This document shows positions 10,129 to 19,011 of a stretch of 64,000 nucleotides of DNA, in pieces. Below the pieces are notes generated by a model. It had not been told where the DNA came from and did not search any database. It was given only the letters and a program-made list of their open reading frames with translations. The stretch's first letter is position 1, and every line of letters starts with the position of its first letter. Position numbers and translations under genes: made by a program. Origin of the DNA: Clostridium sp. (GTDB lineage: Bacteria > Bacteroidota > Bacteroidia > Bacteroidales > Muribaculaceae); NCBI GenBank assembly GCA_023666615.1, contig JAMPBQ010000007.1, forward strand, positions 1 through 64,000. The letters are read 5' to 3'.

Positions 10129-13100
10129 ATGAGTAAAGAAAAAAAATTTCTTACTTGTGATGGAAATCAGGCCGCTGCCCATGTGAGCTACATGTTCTCT
10201 GAGGTGGCCTGCATCTACCCCATCACCCCGTCCTCTACTATGGCCGAGTACGTGGACGAGTGGTCGGCTGCCGGCCGCAAGAACATTTTCGGCGAGACAG
10301 TCACTGTCCAGGAAATGCAATCGGAAGGCGGCGCTGCCGGCGCGGTTCACGGTTCTCTTCAGGCCGGCGCCTTAACTTCTACCTATACCGCTTCGCAGGG
10401 TCTTCTGCTGATGATTCCCAACATGTACAAGATCGCGGGCGAGCTCCTTCCCTGCGTATTCCATGTATCGGCCCGCACCCTCGCATCCCACGCCCTTTCT
10501 ATCTTTGGCGACCATCAGGACGTAATGTCGGTGCGCCAGACCGGCTTCGCAATGCTGGCTGAAGGCTCAGTGCAGGAGGTTATGGACCTCGCCGGCGTGG
10601 CTCACCTTTCCACCCTCAAGAGCAGCGTTCCCTTCGTTAATTTCTTCGACGGTTTCCGCACATCGCATGAAATCCAGAAGATTGAGGAAATCTCGCAGGA
10701 CGACCTTGCGGCTCTAATCGACAAGGACGCCCTGGCCAACTTCCGCAACCGCGCTCTCAATCCCGAGAAGCCCGTGGCGCGCGGCATGGCCGAGAACGGC
10801 GACGTTTTCTTCCAGCACCGCGAAGCAAGCAACAAATATTACGAAGCCGTTCCTGAAATCGTGGAGCAGTACATGGCTGAAATCTCTAAGATCACCGGCC
10901 GCGAATACCACCTCTTCAACTACTACGGCGATCCCGAGGCTGAGCGCGTGATCATAGCCATGGGCTCCATCACCCAGGCCGCCCAGGAGGCTATCGACTA
11001 TCTGATGGCCAAGGGCGAAAAGGTAGGCCTCGTATCCGTACACCTCTATCGTCCCTTCTCCGCAAAGCATTTCCTCGCAGCCGTGCCCAAGACAGCAAAG
11101 CGCATCGCCGTGCTTGACCGCACAAAGGAGCCCGGCGCAAACGGCGAGCCCCTCTACCTCGACGTTAAGGATTGCTTCTATGGCCAGGAGAACGCCCCCA
11201 TCATCGTGGGCGGCCGCTATGGCTTGGCCTCGAAGGACACCACCCCCTCGCAAATCATCGGCGTATATGAGAACCTCGCCCTCCCGATGCCCAAGAACAA
11301 TTTCACCATCAGCATCGTCGACGACGTTACGTTCACATCGCTGCCCCTCCCCACGGAAATGGCCCTTGGCCACGCTTCCACATACGAGGCTAAGTTCTAT
11401 GGCCTGGGCGCTGACGGCACCGTGGGCGCCAACAAGAACTCGGTGAAGATCATCGGCGACAACACAAATAAGTATTGCCAAGCTTATTTCGCATATGACT
11501 CCAAGAAGTCAGGCGGCTTCACCTGCTCGCACCTCCGCTTCGGCGACGAGCCCATCCGCTCAACTTACCTGGTGAACACCCCCAACTTCGTGGCATGCCA
11601 CGTGCAGGCTTACCTGCGCATGTACGACGTGACACGCGGCCTGCGCGACAACGGCACATTCCTTCTCAACACAATCTGGGAAGGCGAGGAGCTCGCAAAG
11701 AACCTCCCCAACAAGGTAAAGCGCTATTTCGCTGAGCACAATATCACCGTTTACTACATCAACGCTACGAAGATCGCCCAGGAGATTGGCCTTGGCAACC
11801 GCACAAACACCATCCTCCAAAGCGCATTCTTCCGCATCACCGGCGTAATCCCCGTTGACCTCGCCATCGAGCAGATGAAGAAGTTCATCGTGAAGAGCTA
11901 CGGCAAGAAGGGACAGGACGTTGTGGACAAGAACTATGCAGCCGTTGACCGCGGCGGCGAATACCACCAGCTCACTGTGGATCCCGCTTGGGCCAGCCTG
12001 GCCGACGAGCCCGAAAAGGAGAACAACGATCCCGCTTTCATCAAGGAAGTGGTGCGCCCCATCAACGCACAGGACGGCGACCTCCTGAAGGTGAGCGCCT
12101 TCGAGGCTAACCCCGACGGCACATGGGAGCAGGGCACAGCCGCCTACGAAAAGCGCGGCGTTGCCGCTTTCGTTCCCGAATGGGACCCGACAAATTGCAT
12201 CCAGTGCAACATGTGCGCATACGTTTGCCCCCACGCTTCAATCCGTCCGTTCGTTCTCGACGCTCAGGAAATGGCAAACGCTCCCTTCGGCGACGACTAC
12301 TCTCTGCCCGCAATTGGCAAGACCATGGCTGGCATGCGCTTCATCCAGGCTGTCGACGTTCTCGACTGCCTCGGCTGCGGCAACTGCGTTGACGTTTGCC
12401 CGGGCAAGAAGGGCAACAAGGCATTGGCTATGAAGCCCCTCGAGACCGAGCTCAAATACCAGGCCAACTGGGATTACTGCAGCAAGGAGGTTAAGTCGAA
12501 GGCTCACCTCGTTGACAAGATGGTCAATGTGAAGAACAGCCAGTTCGCCCAGCCTCTCTTCGAGTTCTCCGGCGCATGCTCCGGCTGCGGCGAGACTCCC
12601 TACGTCAAGCTCGTCAGCCAGCTCTTCGGCGACCACCAGATGGTAGCCAACGCCACCGGCTGCTCATCAATCTACTCCGGCTCAGTGCCCTCAACTCCTT
12701 ACTGCAAGGACGAGAACGGCCGCGGTCCGGCTTGGGCCAACTCCCTCTTCGAGGACTTCGCTGAATTCGGCCTTGGCATGAAGATAGCTACCGAAAAGAT
12801 GCAGGCCCGCCTGGCCGACCTCTTCACAAAGGCTCAGGCGTGTGACTGCTGCAGCGACGAAATCAAGGCTCTCGCCGCAAAGTGGCTTGAGAACCGCAAC
12901 GACTATGCCGCTACCCGCGAGGTGCATGACAAGATCGTGCCCCTGTGCAAGGCTTGCGACTGCGACATCTGCAAGGGCATCGTTGCTCTCGAGCACTTCA
13001 TCGCCAAGCGCTCGCAGTGGATCATCGCCGGCGACGGCGCCGCATACGACATCGGTTTCGGCGGCCTTGACCACGTGCTTGCTTCTGACAAGAACGTTAA

Positions 13101-13686
13101 CGTTCTCGTCCTCGATACCGAAGTTTACTCCAACACCGGCGGCCAGTCATCAAAGGCCACTCCCGTGGGCGCTATCGCTAAGTTCGCCGCTTCAGGCAAG
13201 CGCATCCGCAAGAAGGACCTTGGCCTCATCGCTTCCACCTACGGCTACGTTTACGTTGCCCAAGTGGCTATGGGCGCCGACATGGCCCAAACCCTCAAGG
13301 CCATCCGCGAGGCAGAGGCTTACGACGGCCCGTCGCTCATCATCGCTTACTCTCCCTGCATCAACCACGGCCTGAAGGCCGGCATGGGCCACTCGCAGCA
13401 GGAAGAGAAGCGCGCCGTAGAATGCGGCTACTGGCACCTCTGGCGCTACAACCCCGCTCTCGAGCTCGAAGGCAAGAATCCGTTCAGCCTCGACTCAAAG
13501 GCTCCGGATTGGGACAAGTTCGCCGACTTCCTCAAGGGCGAAGTGCGCTACGCATCTGTCTACAAGCAATTCCCCGCTGAGGCCGACGAGCTCTTCGCTG
13601 CCGCAAAGGCCAACGCCATGTGGCGCTACAACAACTATCGCCGCCTTGCCCAGCAGCAGTGGGGCGTGGATCCCGAGGTAAAGTAA
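10129..13686 (+). CDS. nifJ: pyruvate:ferredoxin (flavodoxin) oxidoreductase
   Basis: The 1185-residue single-chain enzyme converts pyruvate and CoA to acetyl-CoA and CO2, passing electrons to ferredoxin, a central step of anaerobic metabolism in Bacteroidales. All domains are present in order: the N-terminal domain I (YPITPSSTMAEYVDEW), the transketolase-like second domain, the domain with the CIQCNMCAYVCP cluster site from Cys690 and the CLGCGNCVDVCPGK site from Cys747, and the proximal-cluster and TPP domain with CSGCGET from Cys817 and GDGAAYDIGFGGLDHVL near residue 967, followed by NTGGQSSKATPVGA. Codon use is strongly biased to a few C-ending codons, as expected for a highly expressed gene. 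It is flanked by its own promoter and a strong terminator, so it is probably monocistronic. Confidence 0.97.
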   Translation: MSKEKKFLTCDGNQAAAHVSYMFSEVACIYPITPSSTMAEYVDEWSAAGRKNIFGETVTVQEMQSEGGAAGAVHGSLQAGALTSTYTASQGLLLMIPNMYKIAGELLPCVFHVSARTLASHALSIFGDHQDVMSVRQTGFAMLAEGSVQEVMDLAGVAHLSTLKSSVPFVNFFDGFRTSHEIQKIEEISQDDLAALIDKDALANFRNRALNPEKPVARGMAENGDVFFQHREASNKYYEAVPEIVEQYMAEISKITGREYHLFNYYGDPEAERVIIAMGSITQAAQEAIDYLMAKGEKVGLVSVHLYRPFSAKHFLAAVPKTAKRIAVLDRTKEPGANGEPLYLDVKDCFYGQENAPIIVGGRYGLASKDTTPSQIIGVYENLALPMPKNNFTISIVDDVTFTSLPLPTEMALGHASTYEAKFYGLGADGTVGANKNSVKIIGDNTNKYCQAYFAYDSKKSGGFTCSHLRFGDEPIRSTYLVNTPNFVACHVQAYLRMYDVTRGLRDNGTFLLNTIWEGEELAKNLPNKVKRYFAEHNITVYYINATKIAQEIGLGNRTNTILQSAFFRITGVIPVDLAIEQMKKFIVKSYGKKGQDVVDKNYAAVDRGGEYHQLTVDPAWASLADEPEKENNDPAFIKEVVRPINAQDGDLLKVSAFEANPDGTWEQGTAAYEKRGVAAFVPEWDPTNCIQCNMCAYVCPHASIRPFVLDAQEMANAPFGDDYSLPAIGKTMAGMRFIQAVDVLDCLGCGNCVDVCPGKKGNKALAMKPLETELKYQANWDYCSKEVKSKAHLVDKMVNVKNSQFAQPLFEFSGACSGCGETPYVKLVSQLFGDHQMVANATGCSSIYSGSVPSTPYCKDENGRGPAWANSLFEDFAEFGLGMKIATEKMQARLADLFTKAQACDCCSDEIKALAAKWLENRNDYAATREVHDKIVPLCKACDCDICKGIVALEHFIAKRSQWIIAGDGAAYDIGFGGLDHVLASDKNVNVLVLDTEVYSNTGGQSSKATPVGAIAKFAASGKRIRKKDLGLIASTYGYVYVAQVAMGADMAQTLKAIREAEAYDGPSLIIAYSPCINHGLKAGMGHSQQEEKRAVECGYWHLWRYNPALELEGKNPFSLDSKAPDWDKFADFLKGEVRYASVYKQFPAEADELFAAAKANAMWRYNNYRRLAQQQWGVDPEVK

Positions 13687-13710
13687 TCTATACTCATACT
13701 CAATAATCGC

Positions 13711-13746
13711 AAGGGCGCATCGCGGCAATCCGCAATGCGCCCTTTT
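13711..13746 (+). terminator. terminator of nifJ
   Basis: AAGGGCGCAT (13711-13720) pairs perfectly with ATGCGCCCTT (13735-13744) over a 14-base loop, followed by TT. It begins 25 bases after the nifJ stop. Confidence 0.8.
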
Positions 13747-13750
13747 CCCA

Positions 13751-13826
13751 CACAAAAGCTTCTGCTTATACTCTAAAGTTTTTCCTAAAAGCACAAAAAG
13801 TTTCTACTTATACCCTAAACTTTTTC
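13751..13826. repeat. imperfect direct repeat, two copies of about 34 bases
   Basis: Two copies, 13751-13784 and 13792-13826, share CACAAAA, then TTCT-CTTATAC-CTAAA and a TTTTTC run, with several differences. They lie between the convergent nifJ and glpT-like genes. No protein or RNA is recognised here. Confidence 0.5.
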
Positions 13827-13882
13827 AGGTTGTTTTCTTGGGACCGGTGACTAAAAGATAGACACCCAAGCATAAACAAGCG

Positions 13883-15262
13883 TCAATCGTCGTTACGCTT
13901 TGCATTCCACACCAGCAGCGTTAGGACAACCGAAAGCATTGCGGCGCCAATCCAAAACCAATTGACGTAGGTGAAATCATAAGCTTCTATGCCGTTGACG
14001 ACTGTCTTATTGCCCTCTATAAGCACGCCATTCATGACATCCTGAAGACCCGCCCCGATATAGCTGGCTATGCCCACTACGCCCAATGCCGCCCCCGCGG
14101 CGGCACGCGGCGCTATGTCTACGGCCATCAGCCCTCCCAGGAAGCAAATGAGCACGCCTATGCCAAGGCCAAAAAGCACCATGGCCGTTACATCCAGCCA
14201 AAAGTTCTCTCCCGGCACCAACAAGAATAGGCACAGGGCCACTACATTCATAAGTCCGAAAACCAAGGCGGGGACATTGCGCGAACCATTGAACAGCTTA
14301 TCCGATATTAGGCCGGAGGCCACCGTGCCGACTATTCCGCACACTGAGCTGATTGATATGATTAAGCTGGCGTCAAGGGTGTTATAGCCCTTTTGTGCCT
14401 CCAAATAGAACACGCCCCAAGAATTGACAGCGTAGCGGCTTATGTACATAAACGCCGACGCCACCGCAAGAATCCAAATTGCGGGGTTCTTGAGCACGGC
14501 TTTTTGCGCAATGTTGAAATCATTATTCTCTTTTTTTGCGTCACCCGTATCTTTCACCACATTTTGGCTTAGCAAGTAACCTTGGCTTTGAGGGGTATCC
14601 CTCATGAACAAAAGAAGCATGCCAAAGCCAAGCAATCCTATAATGCCGGCTCCTATCATTCCATAACGCCAACCTGCCCAGCTGACCAATAGGGCTATCG
14701 TGATAAAGGTTATGGCCTCTCCAAGATTATGGCTTGCGCTCCAAAAGCCATAGAATGTGCCTCGGTCTTTGGAATCATACCAACGGTTGAGCGATACAAC
14801 CCCGGCAGGGGATCCCATTGACTGAAACCAGCCATTCAGACCCCAAAGCACAGCGAAGACAATGAACATGCCGGTCATGCCAAGCACCAAGTTGACGAGC
14901 GCCGTAAGCAAAAGGCCGGTGGCCATGAATCGCCGCGCGTTGCATCGGTCTGCAAGGAATCCGTTGGCCATTTTGCCCACGGCGTATACAAAAAACAGGC
15001 ACGAGCCTATGATGCCCAATTGGGTCTCGCTGAATACGCCGTCGTCCACTATAGGCTTGCGTATGATGTTCATGCTCAATCGGCATACGTAATATAGAGC
15101 ATAGCCACAAGTGGCGGAAATGAATGTGGCGAGGCGTATTTTATTGAAATCCTCCGGTTTGTTCTTGCTGTTGAAATTAGGACTGGAAATTTTGTAAAAT
15201 TTCGCCAAGCGGGATATGAGGCTTTCCTTTTGCCGCCATGCGCTTGTTAATGTTGATTCCAT
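13883..15262 (-). CDS. OPA-family MFS transporter, GlpT/UhpT-like
   Basis: The 459-residue protein has about 12 membrane segments and the features of the organophosphate:phosphate antiporter family: YALYYVCRLSMNIIRKPI near residue 60 and KMANGFLADRCNARRF in the loop between segments 2 and 3. The family exchanges inorganic phosphate for glycerol-3-phosphate or hexose phosphates at the inner membrane. Downstream of two exported glycerophosphodiesterases and a SusC/SusD pair, glycerol-3-phosphate import is the most likely job. A strong minus-strand terminator (15303-15342) separates it from the GDPD genes, so it may depend on read-through or its own promoter, which I could not see. A role as sensor (UhpC-like) cannot be excluded. 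Confidence 0.9.
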   Translation of the reverse strand: MESTLTSAWRQKESLISRLAKFYKISSPNFNSKNKPEDFNKIRLATFISATCGYALYYVCRLSMNIIRKPIVDDGVFSETQLGIIGSCLFFVYAVGKMANGFLADRCNARRFMATGLLLTALVNLVLGMTGMFIVFAVLWGLNGWFQSMGSPAGVVSLNRWYDSKDRGTFYGFWSASHNLGEAITFITIALLVSWAGWRYGMIGAGIIGLLGFGMLLLFMRDTPQSQGYLLSQNVVKDTGDAKKENNDFNIAQKAVLKNPAIWILAVASAFMYISRYAVNSWGVFYLEAQKGYNTLDASLIISISSVCGIVGTVASGLISDKLFNGSRNVPALVFGLMNVVALCLFLLVPGENFWLDVTAMVLFGLGIGVLICFLGGLMAVDIAPRAAAGAALGVVGIASYIGAGLQDVMNGVLIEGNKTVVNGIEAYDFTYVNWFWIGAAMLSVVLTLLVWNAKRNDD

Positions 15263-15302
15263 CGCTCGTATTTTGGATTTTTAGCAATTTAATTGTTTTA
15301 TG

Positions 15303-15342
15303 AAAAAAAAAGTTCCCTATCAAGGGACAAATAGGGAACTTT
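15303..15342 (-). terminator. rho-independent terminator after the GDPD genes
   Basis: A 12-base perfect stem, AAAGTTCCCTAT (15309-15320) with ATAGGGAACTTT (15331-15342), followed on the minus strand by a run of T's (plus-strand A's at 15303-15310). It would stop leftward transcription 22 bases past the first GDPD stop. Confidence 0.9.
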
Positions 15343-15364
15343 CACCAAAATAATCTACCTTAAT

Positions 15365-16261
15365 TTAATCGTGCATGTTTCGGCTCCGCAAATAATCCAG
15401 CAGGAATTGCGGACGGTCAGTCTGGATTATCCTCGCCCCGAGATTGTCAATCAAATAGCCATATCCGTTGGAAAAATCCTTAAGGGAAGCGTCATCGTCA
15501 TGACCGCCGGCCATTGTGTCCCAAAGAGTGTTGTACCAAATCAGCGAACGCCCTTTTATGCTGTCTTTCAGCTTTATGGGAAGAGGATTAGTGTCAAGCT
15601 TGTAAAGGAGCTCGAAGGCCACGGGCTGCATGTCGGCTATGAACATCTCGATTTGCTCCTCTGCATTGTCCTTGTCAAGGTTGACTATGGGCATATAGAT
15701 CACATCCTTTAGATAGTCGCCATATTTTTCCTTGACCTGCTCGGCGCTGCCGTTGCCCTTCATGATTATTTGCTTGGTGGTGCCTGTCTTCTGCAGAAGG
15801 TCATACACCTGGTCAAAATAGCGGTCGGCCTTGTCAAGATTTATCATGATTTTGCCTTTCGCGTGCAGTAGTGCCTCCTCCAGCGTGGGCACCTTGTGTA
15901 TCGTGCGGATATTGCACCCGTTCTTAAGGTTAAGAGTGCGGATGTAATCCATTGTGGCTTCCGCAATGGGGCCTTTGCCGGTGGTGGTGCGGTCGAGCTT
16001 GGGGTCATGCATCAGGATAAGAACGCTGTCCTTAGTCCTTGTTACGTCCAGCTCCACGATGTCCACTCCCATGGCAATGGCGTTGTCGATTGCCTCAAGT
16101 GAGTTTTCAGGAAAATTTCTCCAGTCTCCGCGATGGGAAGCCACTATCACTGACGAATCATCCCCCTTCAGCAGCTTTTCGCGGATAAGATCTGAGCGAT
16201 TTTGCGCATGCATGCTCGCTGCCGCTAGAAGGAGCAGGCACGAGAATAGTATTCTCTTCAT
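15365..16261 (-). CDS. secreted glycerophosphodiester phosphodiesterase (paralogue 1)
   Basis: From the ATG at 16261 (an upstream ATG at 16270 adds three residues) the protein has 298 residues and a signal peptide ending SMHAQ, so it acts in the periplasm or outside. Motifs of the GDPD TIM barrel: HRGDW with His43, ENS at 52-54, ELD with Glu70 and Asp72, and MHD with His85, then LDRTTTGKG. GDPD enzymes split glycerophosphodiesters into glycerol-3-phosphate and an alcohol; the family also includes GlpQ-type teichoic-acid hydrolases. PENS replaces the more usual PENT. It lies just after a second GDPD gene (35 bases) in the SusC/SusD operon. The two paralogues differ enough to suggest different substrates or chain positions. 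Confidence 0.93.
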   Translation of the reverse strand: MKRILFSCLLLLAAASMHAQNRSDLIREKLLKGDDSSVIVASHRGDWRNFPENSLEAIDNAIAMGVDIVELDVTRTKDSVLILMHDPKLDRTTTGKGPIAEATMDYIRTLNLKNGCNIRTIHKVPTLEEALLHAKGKIMINLDKADRYFDQVYDLLQKTGTTKQIIMKGNGSAEQVKEKYGDYLKDVIYMPIVNLDKDNAEEQIEMFIADMQPVAFELLYKLDTNPLPIKLKDSIKGRSLIWYNTLWDTMAGGHDDDASLKDFSNGYGYLIDNLGARIIQTDRPQFLLDYLRSRNMHD

Positions 16262-16295
16262 TTTATGCATTGTATTAAATTGTTGTCTTATAGGA

Positions 16296-17210
16296 TTAAA
16301 ATTCGCGGCGACCTATTTTGGAAAGATAATCTTTCAGAAGCATAGGGTTGTCGCTGAATATGACATTGGCTCCAAAATCTAGAAGCCAGCCGTATGAGCC
16401 CTCCGGCTCAGTCAGCGCCAGTTCATCATCATGGCCCGCATTGAATGTGCCCCACAGGGAATTCAGCCATAGCCTGCATCCCTTTTGGCTGATTTCCGCG
16501 CTTCTTTGCAGCACGGGAAAATCATCCTTGGTGAACGAAAGCGCAATGCATGGCGATGATGAATTTTGCAGAAAGTCATCAAGCTTTTCATCATCGTTTT
16601 TGCCATTGCACACCAGCACGGGCATGAAAATCACATTGTCAAAAAGATGTCCGTAATGCTTGGCGTTGTAGTCGCTGGCGGTGGTGGCGCGTATGATTAT
16701 CTGCCGCTCACAATCATGCTTTCTGGCCAATTCAATGATTTTTTCCTTGTAAGGCTTCCATTTGTCCACCTGAATCAGGCATTTGCCTTTGGCCAAGAGC
16801 AGCACATCCTCAAATGTGGGTATGGTCTGTCTAGTCTTGACCCTAATGGGGCTTACCAAATTGCACTCCTTCAGCTCATCCCATGTGTAGTCCGAAACCT
16901 TCCCTTTGGCGGTTGTGGTGCGGTCCAGGGTCTCGTCGTGCATTATGATCAGCACCGAGTCCTTGGTCATCTTCAAATCTATTTCGATGCCATCAATGCC
17001 GGCGTCGATGCATCGCTGATATGCCTGAAGAGAATTTTCGGCTGTTGAGCGCCAGTCTCCCCTATGGGCAATAATCATCACGTGATTTGACTGTCCGCCA
17101 TCATTTAGTATGCGCAGCAGAGTGTCAACCCTGCATTGCCGAGGGCTCGCCGACAGTCCGGCGATGCATGAAATAAGCCAGAATATTATCGCAAAAGGGA
17201 ATTTCTTCAT
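16296..17210 (-). CDS. secreted glycerophosphodiester phosphodiesterase (paralogue 2)
   Basis: A 304-residue GDPD with a signal peptide (residues 1 to about 21, ending LSA). Catalytic motifs are kept: HRGDW with His49, EID with Glu76 and Asp78, MHD with His91, and DRTTTAKG. PENT is replaced by AENS. The C-terminal part shares the LW/AGHDD pattern with its neighbour (LWGTFNAGHDDE), so the two arose by duplication, but overall they are diverged. It sits between SusD and paralogue 1 and is preceded by a hairpin at 17227-17262 that could adjust its dose relative to the transport genes. The likely role is to release glycerol-3-phosphate in the periplasm from whatever SusC/D imports. Confidence 0.93.
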   Translation of the reverse strand: MKKFPFAIIFWLISCIAGLSASPRQCRVDTLLRILNDGGQSNHVMIIAHRGDWRSTAENSLQAYQRCIDAGIDGIEIDLKMTKDSVLIIMHDETLDRTTTAKGKVSDYTWDELKECNLVSPIRVKTRQTIPTFEDVLLLAKGKCLIQVDKWKPYKEKIIELARKHDCERQIIIRATTASDYNAKHYGHLFDNVIFMPVLVCNGKNDDEKLDDFLQNSSSPCIALSFTKDDFPVLQRSAEISQKGCRLWLNSLWGTFNAGHDDELALTEPEGSYGWLLDFGANVIFSDNPMLLKDYLSKIGRREF

Positions 17211-17226
17211 GCCTTTAATCTAATTT

Positions 17227-17262
17227 GGATTCAAAGGGAAGGAGAGCCTCCCCTTTGAATCC
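17227..17262 (-). promoter_or_regulatory. intercistronic hairpin between SusD and GDPD genes
   Basis: Perfect 12-base stem GGATTCAAAGGG (17227-17238) with CCCTTTGAATCC (17251-17262). On the minus strand it is not followed by a T-run, so it looks like an RNA-stability or partial-attenuation element rather than a full terminator. Confidence 0.6.
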
Positions 17263-17268
17263 TTGATT

Positions 17269-18993
17269 TTAGAAATTGGTGCTGTCGGTCCAGCCCGGGT
17301 TTTGTGTCAGGGCGCCGCCGGACAGTACACGCTCACTTGCGGGTATTGGCCACAAATAGTCGCGCTCCTCATTCCAGCTGACGGGAATGGTGCTGAGCGC
17401 ATGTATGTTGCCGCTAGTTCCGCCGGTTAGCGTTACGTCCACGCCGATTTTCTTGGCTGTGCCTTTGAAATCTCCCTTGGCGTCAGTGTAGAGGAGAAGG
17501 TCGTTTGCTCCATCGCCGTCCATGTCATATTCTCCCGGGCCATGGAAATAGCATCCAAGGAAAGGCTTGGTCAATTGCTGGCCTTCTTTCCAGCGGATTA
17601 TGTCGTACAGGCGGAATCCCTCCATGCAAAGCTCAATGGTGCGTTCCCTCCTGATTTCAAGGATAATCCCCTTGTTGCTCGTTGAGCAGTTAGGGTAATA
17701 CTCGATCATCAGCGGATCGGGATTGCTGTTGGCGTCCGCAAGATTGAGATCCGGCATTTTTGCCCTCGCCCTAATCTTGTTGACAGACTTGTCGAGATCG
17801 GCTTGCGTAAGCGCGCCAAGCTCAGCCTTTGCCTCGGCAAAGTTGAGATAGACCTCGGCTGTCCTGAATAAAGGAAAGTCCGTATAAGCCTTGTTTGCGC
17901 CATCATAAGTTGATTCGCCCACAAATTTAATGGGCTGGTAGCCGGTGAGGGCATTGAGCGAGTTGGGAGTGACGGCGGAAGCGCCTTTTTGGATATACCC
18001 AGGGCAAAGCACCGTCTGGGCCAACCGCGGATCGCGGCCGGCAACCTCCTCCGCATATTCTTTTGTCTCATATCCCGGTTGGGAGGAATAGTAGGTGCCA
18101 TCGGCCATCAGATAGTGGTTCATAAAGCGCTTGGTGAAGCCCAGACGGTCGTTTGTGATGTTGAACTGCACGCCATGCAGCACATTAGCCGTAGAGCTGT
18201 AGGTGCGCGCCAAGATCACTTCGTCAGTCTTTGCTGATAGGCTGTTGAACAAATCGCGGTATGGCTCGCTCCCTGCAGTGTAAAGCTTATAAGGGCTCTC
18301 TGATATGAATGCTTCGCCTGCGTCAGCCGCGGCCTGAAGATATTTTTCCGCATTTGACAGGCCGTGGTACTTTCTGAATGTGCCTTCAAACAGCGCTATC
18401 CTCGTCTTAAGGGCAAGGGCCGTCCACTTAGTCACATGCACTGCATCCTTGCCGGTAGGCAGCATATCTATGGCGCGGTCCAAATCCTCCATTACATGCT
18501 GCATCACCTCTTCGCGGCTGTCTCTAGGCTTGTAGAGCAATTCCGCGTCGGAGGATCCGAGCACCTGGTCATACCATGGCACATCGCCATATCTCCTTAC
18601 CTTCACGTAGTAGAAATATGCGCGGTGGAAATACGCCACGCCTTCGTATTTTGTGCGAGCGGATTCATCGGAACAGCGGTAAGAATTCTGCAGGAAATAA
18701 TTGATGTTGCGCAGGCGTGTCCATGTCCATCCGCTCTCGTCTGCGGCAGATCTCTGGCCCATCAGCACATCCCCCAGGGAATTGTCAATATTGTCATCGG
18801 CATTCGTGCCCGCCACTGTCTCGGCGTTGTCAAGCTGCGCATAAAAATTGTTGGTCCAAAGTTCAAGCTGGCTCGCATTCTGGAAATACGATTCAGGGGA
18901 AATGGTGTCTTCTGGGATTTTTGTCAGATCGCAGCTGGCTGTGCCGGCTCCCAGCAGAAGCAGGGTCAAAAGCTTTATGTATTTGGTTTTCAT
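17269..18993 (-). CDS. SusD/RagB-family substrate-binding lipoprotein
   Basis: A 574-residue outer-membrane lipoprotein (signal peptide, lipobox TASC with Cys21). Helical TPR-like segments and the family pattern (ENFRxxEVYLNFAEAKAE-type motif, here FRTAEVYLNFAEAKAELG; RRERTIELCMEGFRLYDIIRW near the C-terminus) place it clearly in SusD/RagB. It caps the SusC channel and binds the ligand at the cell surface. It lies 18 bases after SusC in the same operon. Because the downstream enzymes are glycerophosphodiesterases and not glycosidases, the ligand is probably phosphodiester-linked; this is inferred from context. Confidence 0.95.
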   Translation of the reverse strand: MKTKYIKLLTLLLLGAGTASCDLTKIPEDTISPESYFQNASQLELWTNNFYAQLDNAETVAGTNADDNIDNSLGDVLMGQRSAADESGWTWTRLRNINYFLQNSYRCSDESARTKYEGVAYFHRAYFYYVKVRRYGDVPWYDQVLGSSDAELLYKPRDSREEVMQHVMEDLDRAIDMLPTGKDAVHVTKWTALALKTRIALFEGTFRKYHGLSNAEKYLQAAADAGEAFISESPYKLYTAGSEPYRDLFNSLSAKTDEVILARTYSSTANVLHGVQFNITNDRLGFTKRFMNHYLMADGTYYSSQPGYETKEYAEEVAGRDPRLAQTVLCPGYIQKGASAVTPNSLNALTGYQPIKFVGESTYDGANKAYTDFPLFRTAEVYLNFAEAKAELGALTQADLDKSVNKIRARAKMPDLNLADANSNPDPLMIEYYPNCSTSNKGIILEIRRERTIELCMEGFRLYDIIRWKEGQQLTKPFLGCYFHGPGEYDMDGDGANDLLLYTDAKGDFKGTAKKIGVDVTLTGGTSGNIHALSTIPVSWNEERDYLWPIPASERVLSGGALTQNPGWTDSTNF

Positions 18994-19011
18994 GTCTCTT
19001 CTTGTCTTTTA

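Noticed and set aside
10714-11481. Long antisense frame inside nifJ (about 255 residues)
   Set aside because: It is a shadow of the strongly biased GC-rich codons of nifJ; no start signal, no recognisable domain and opposite to a certain gene.
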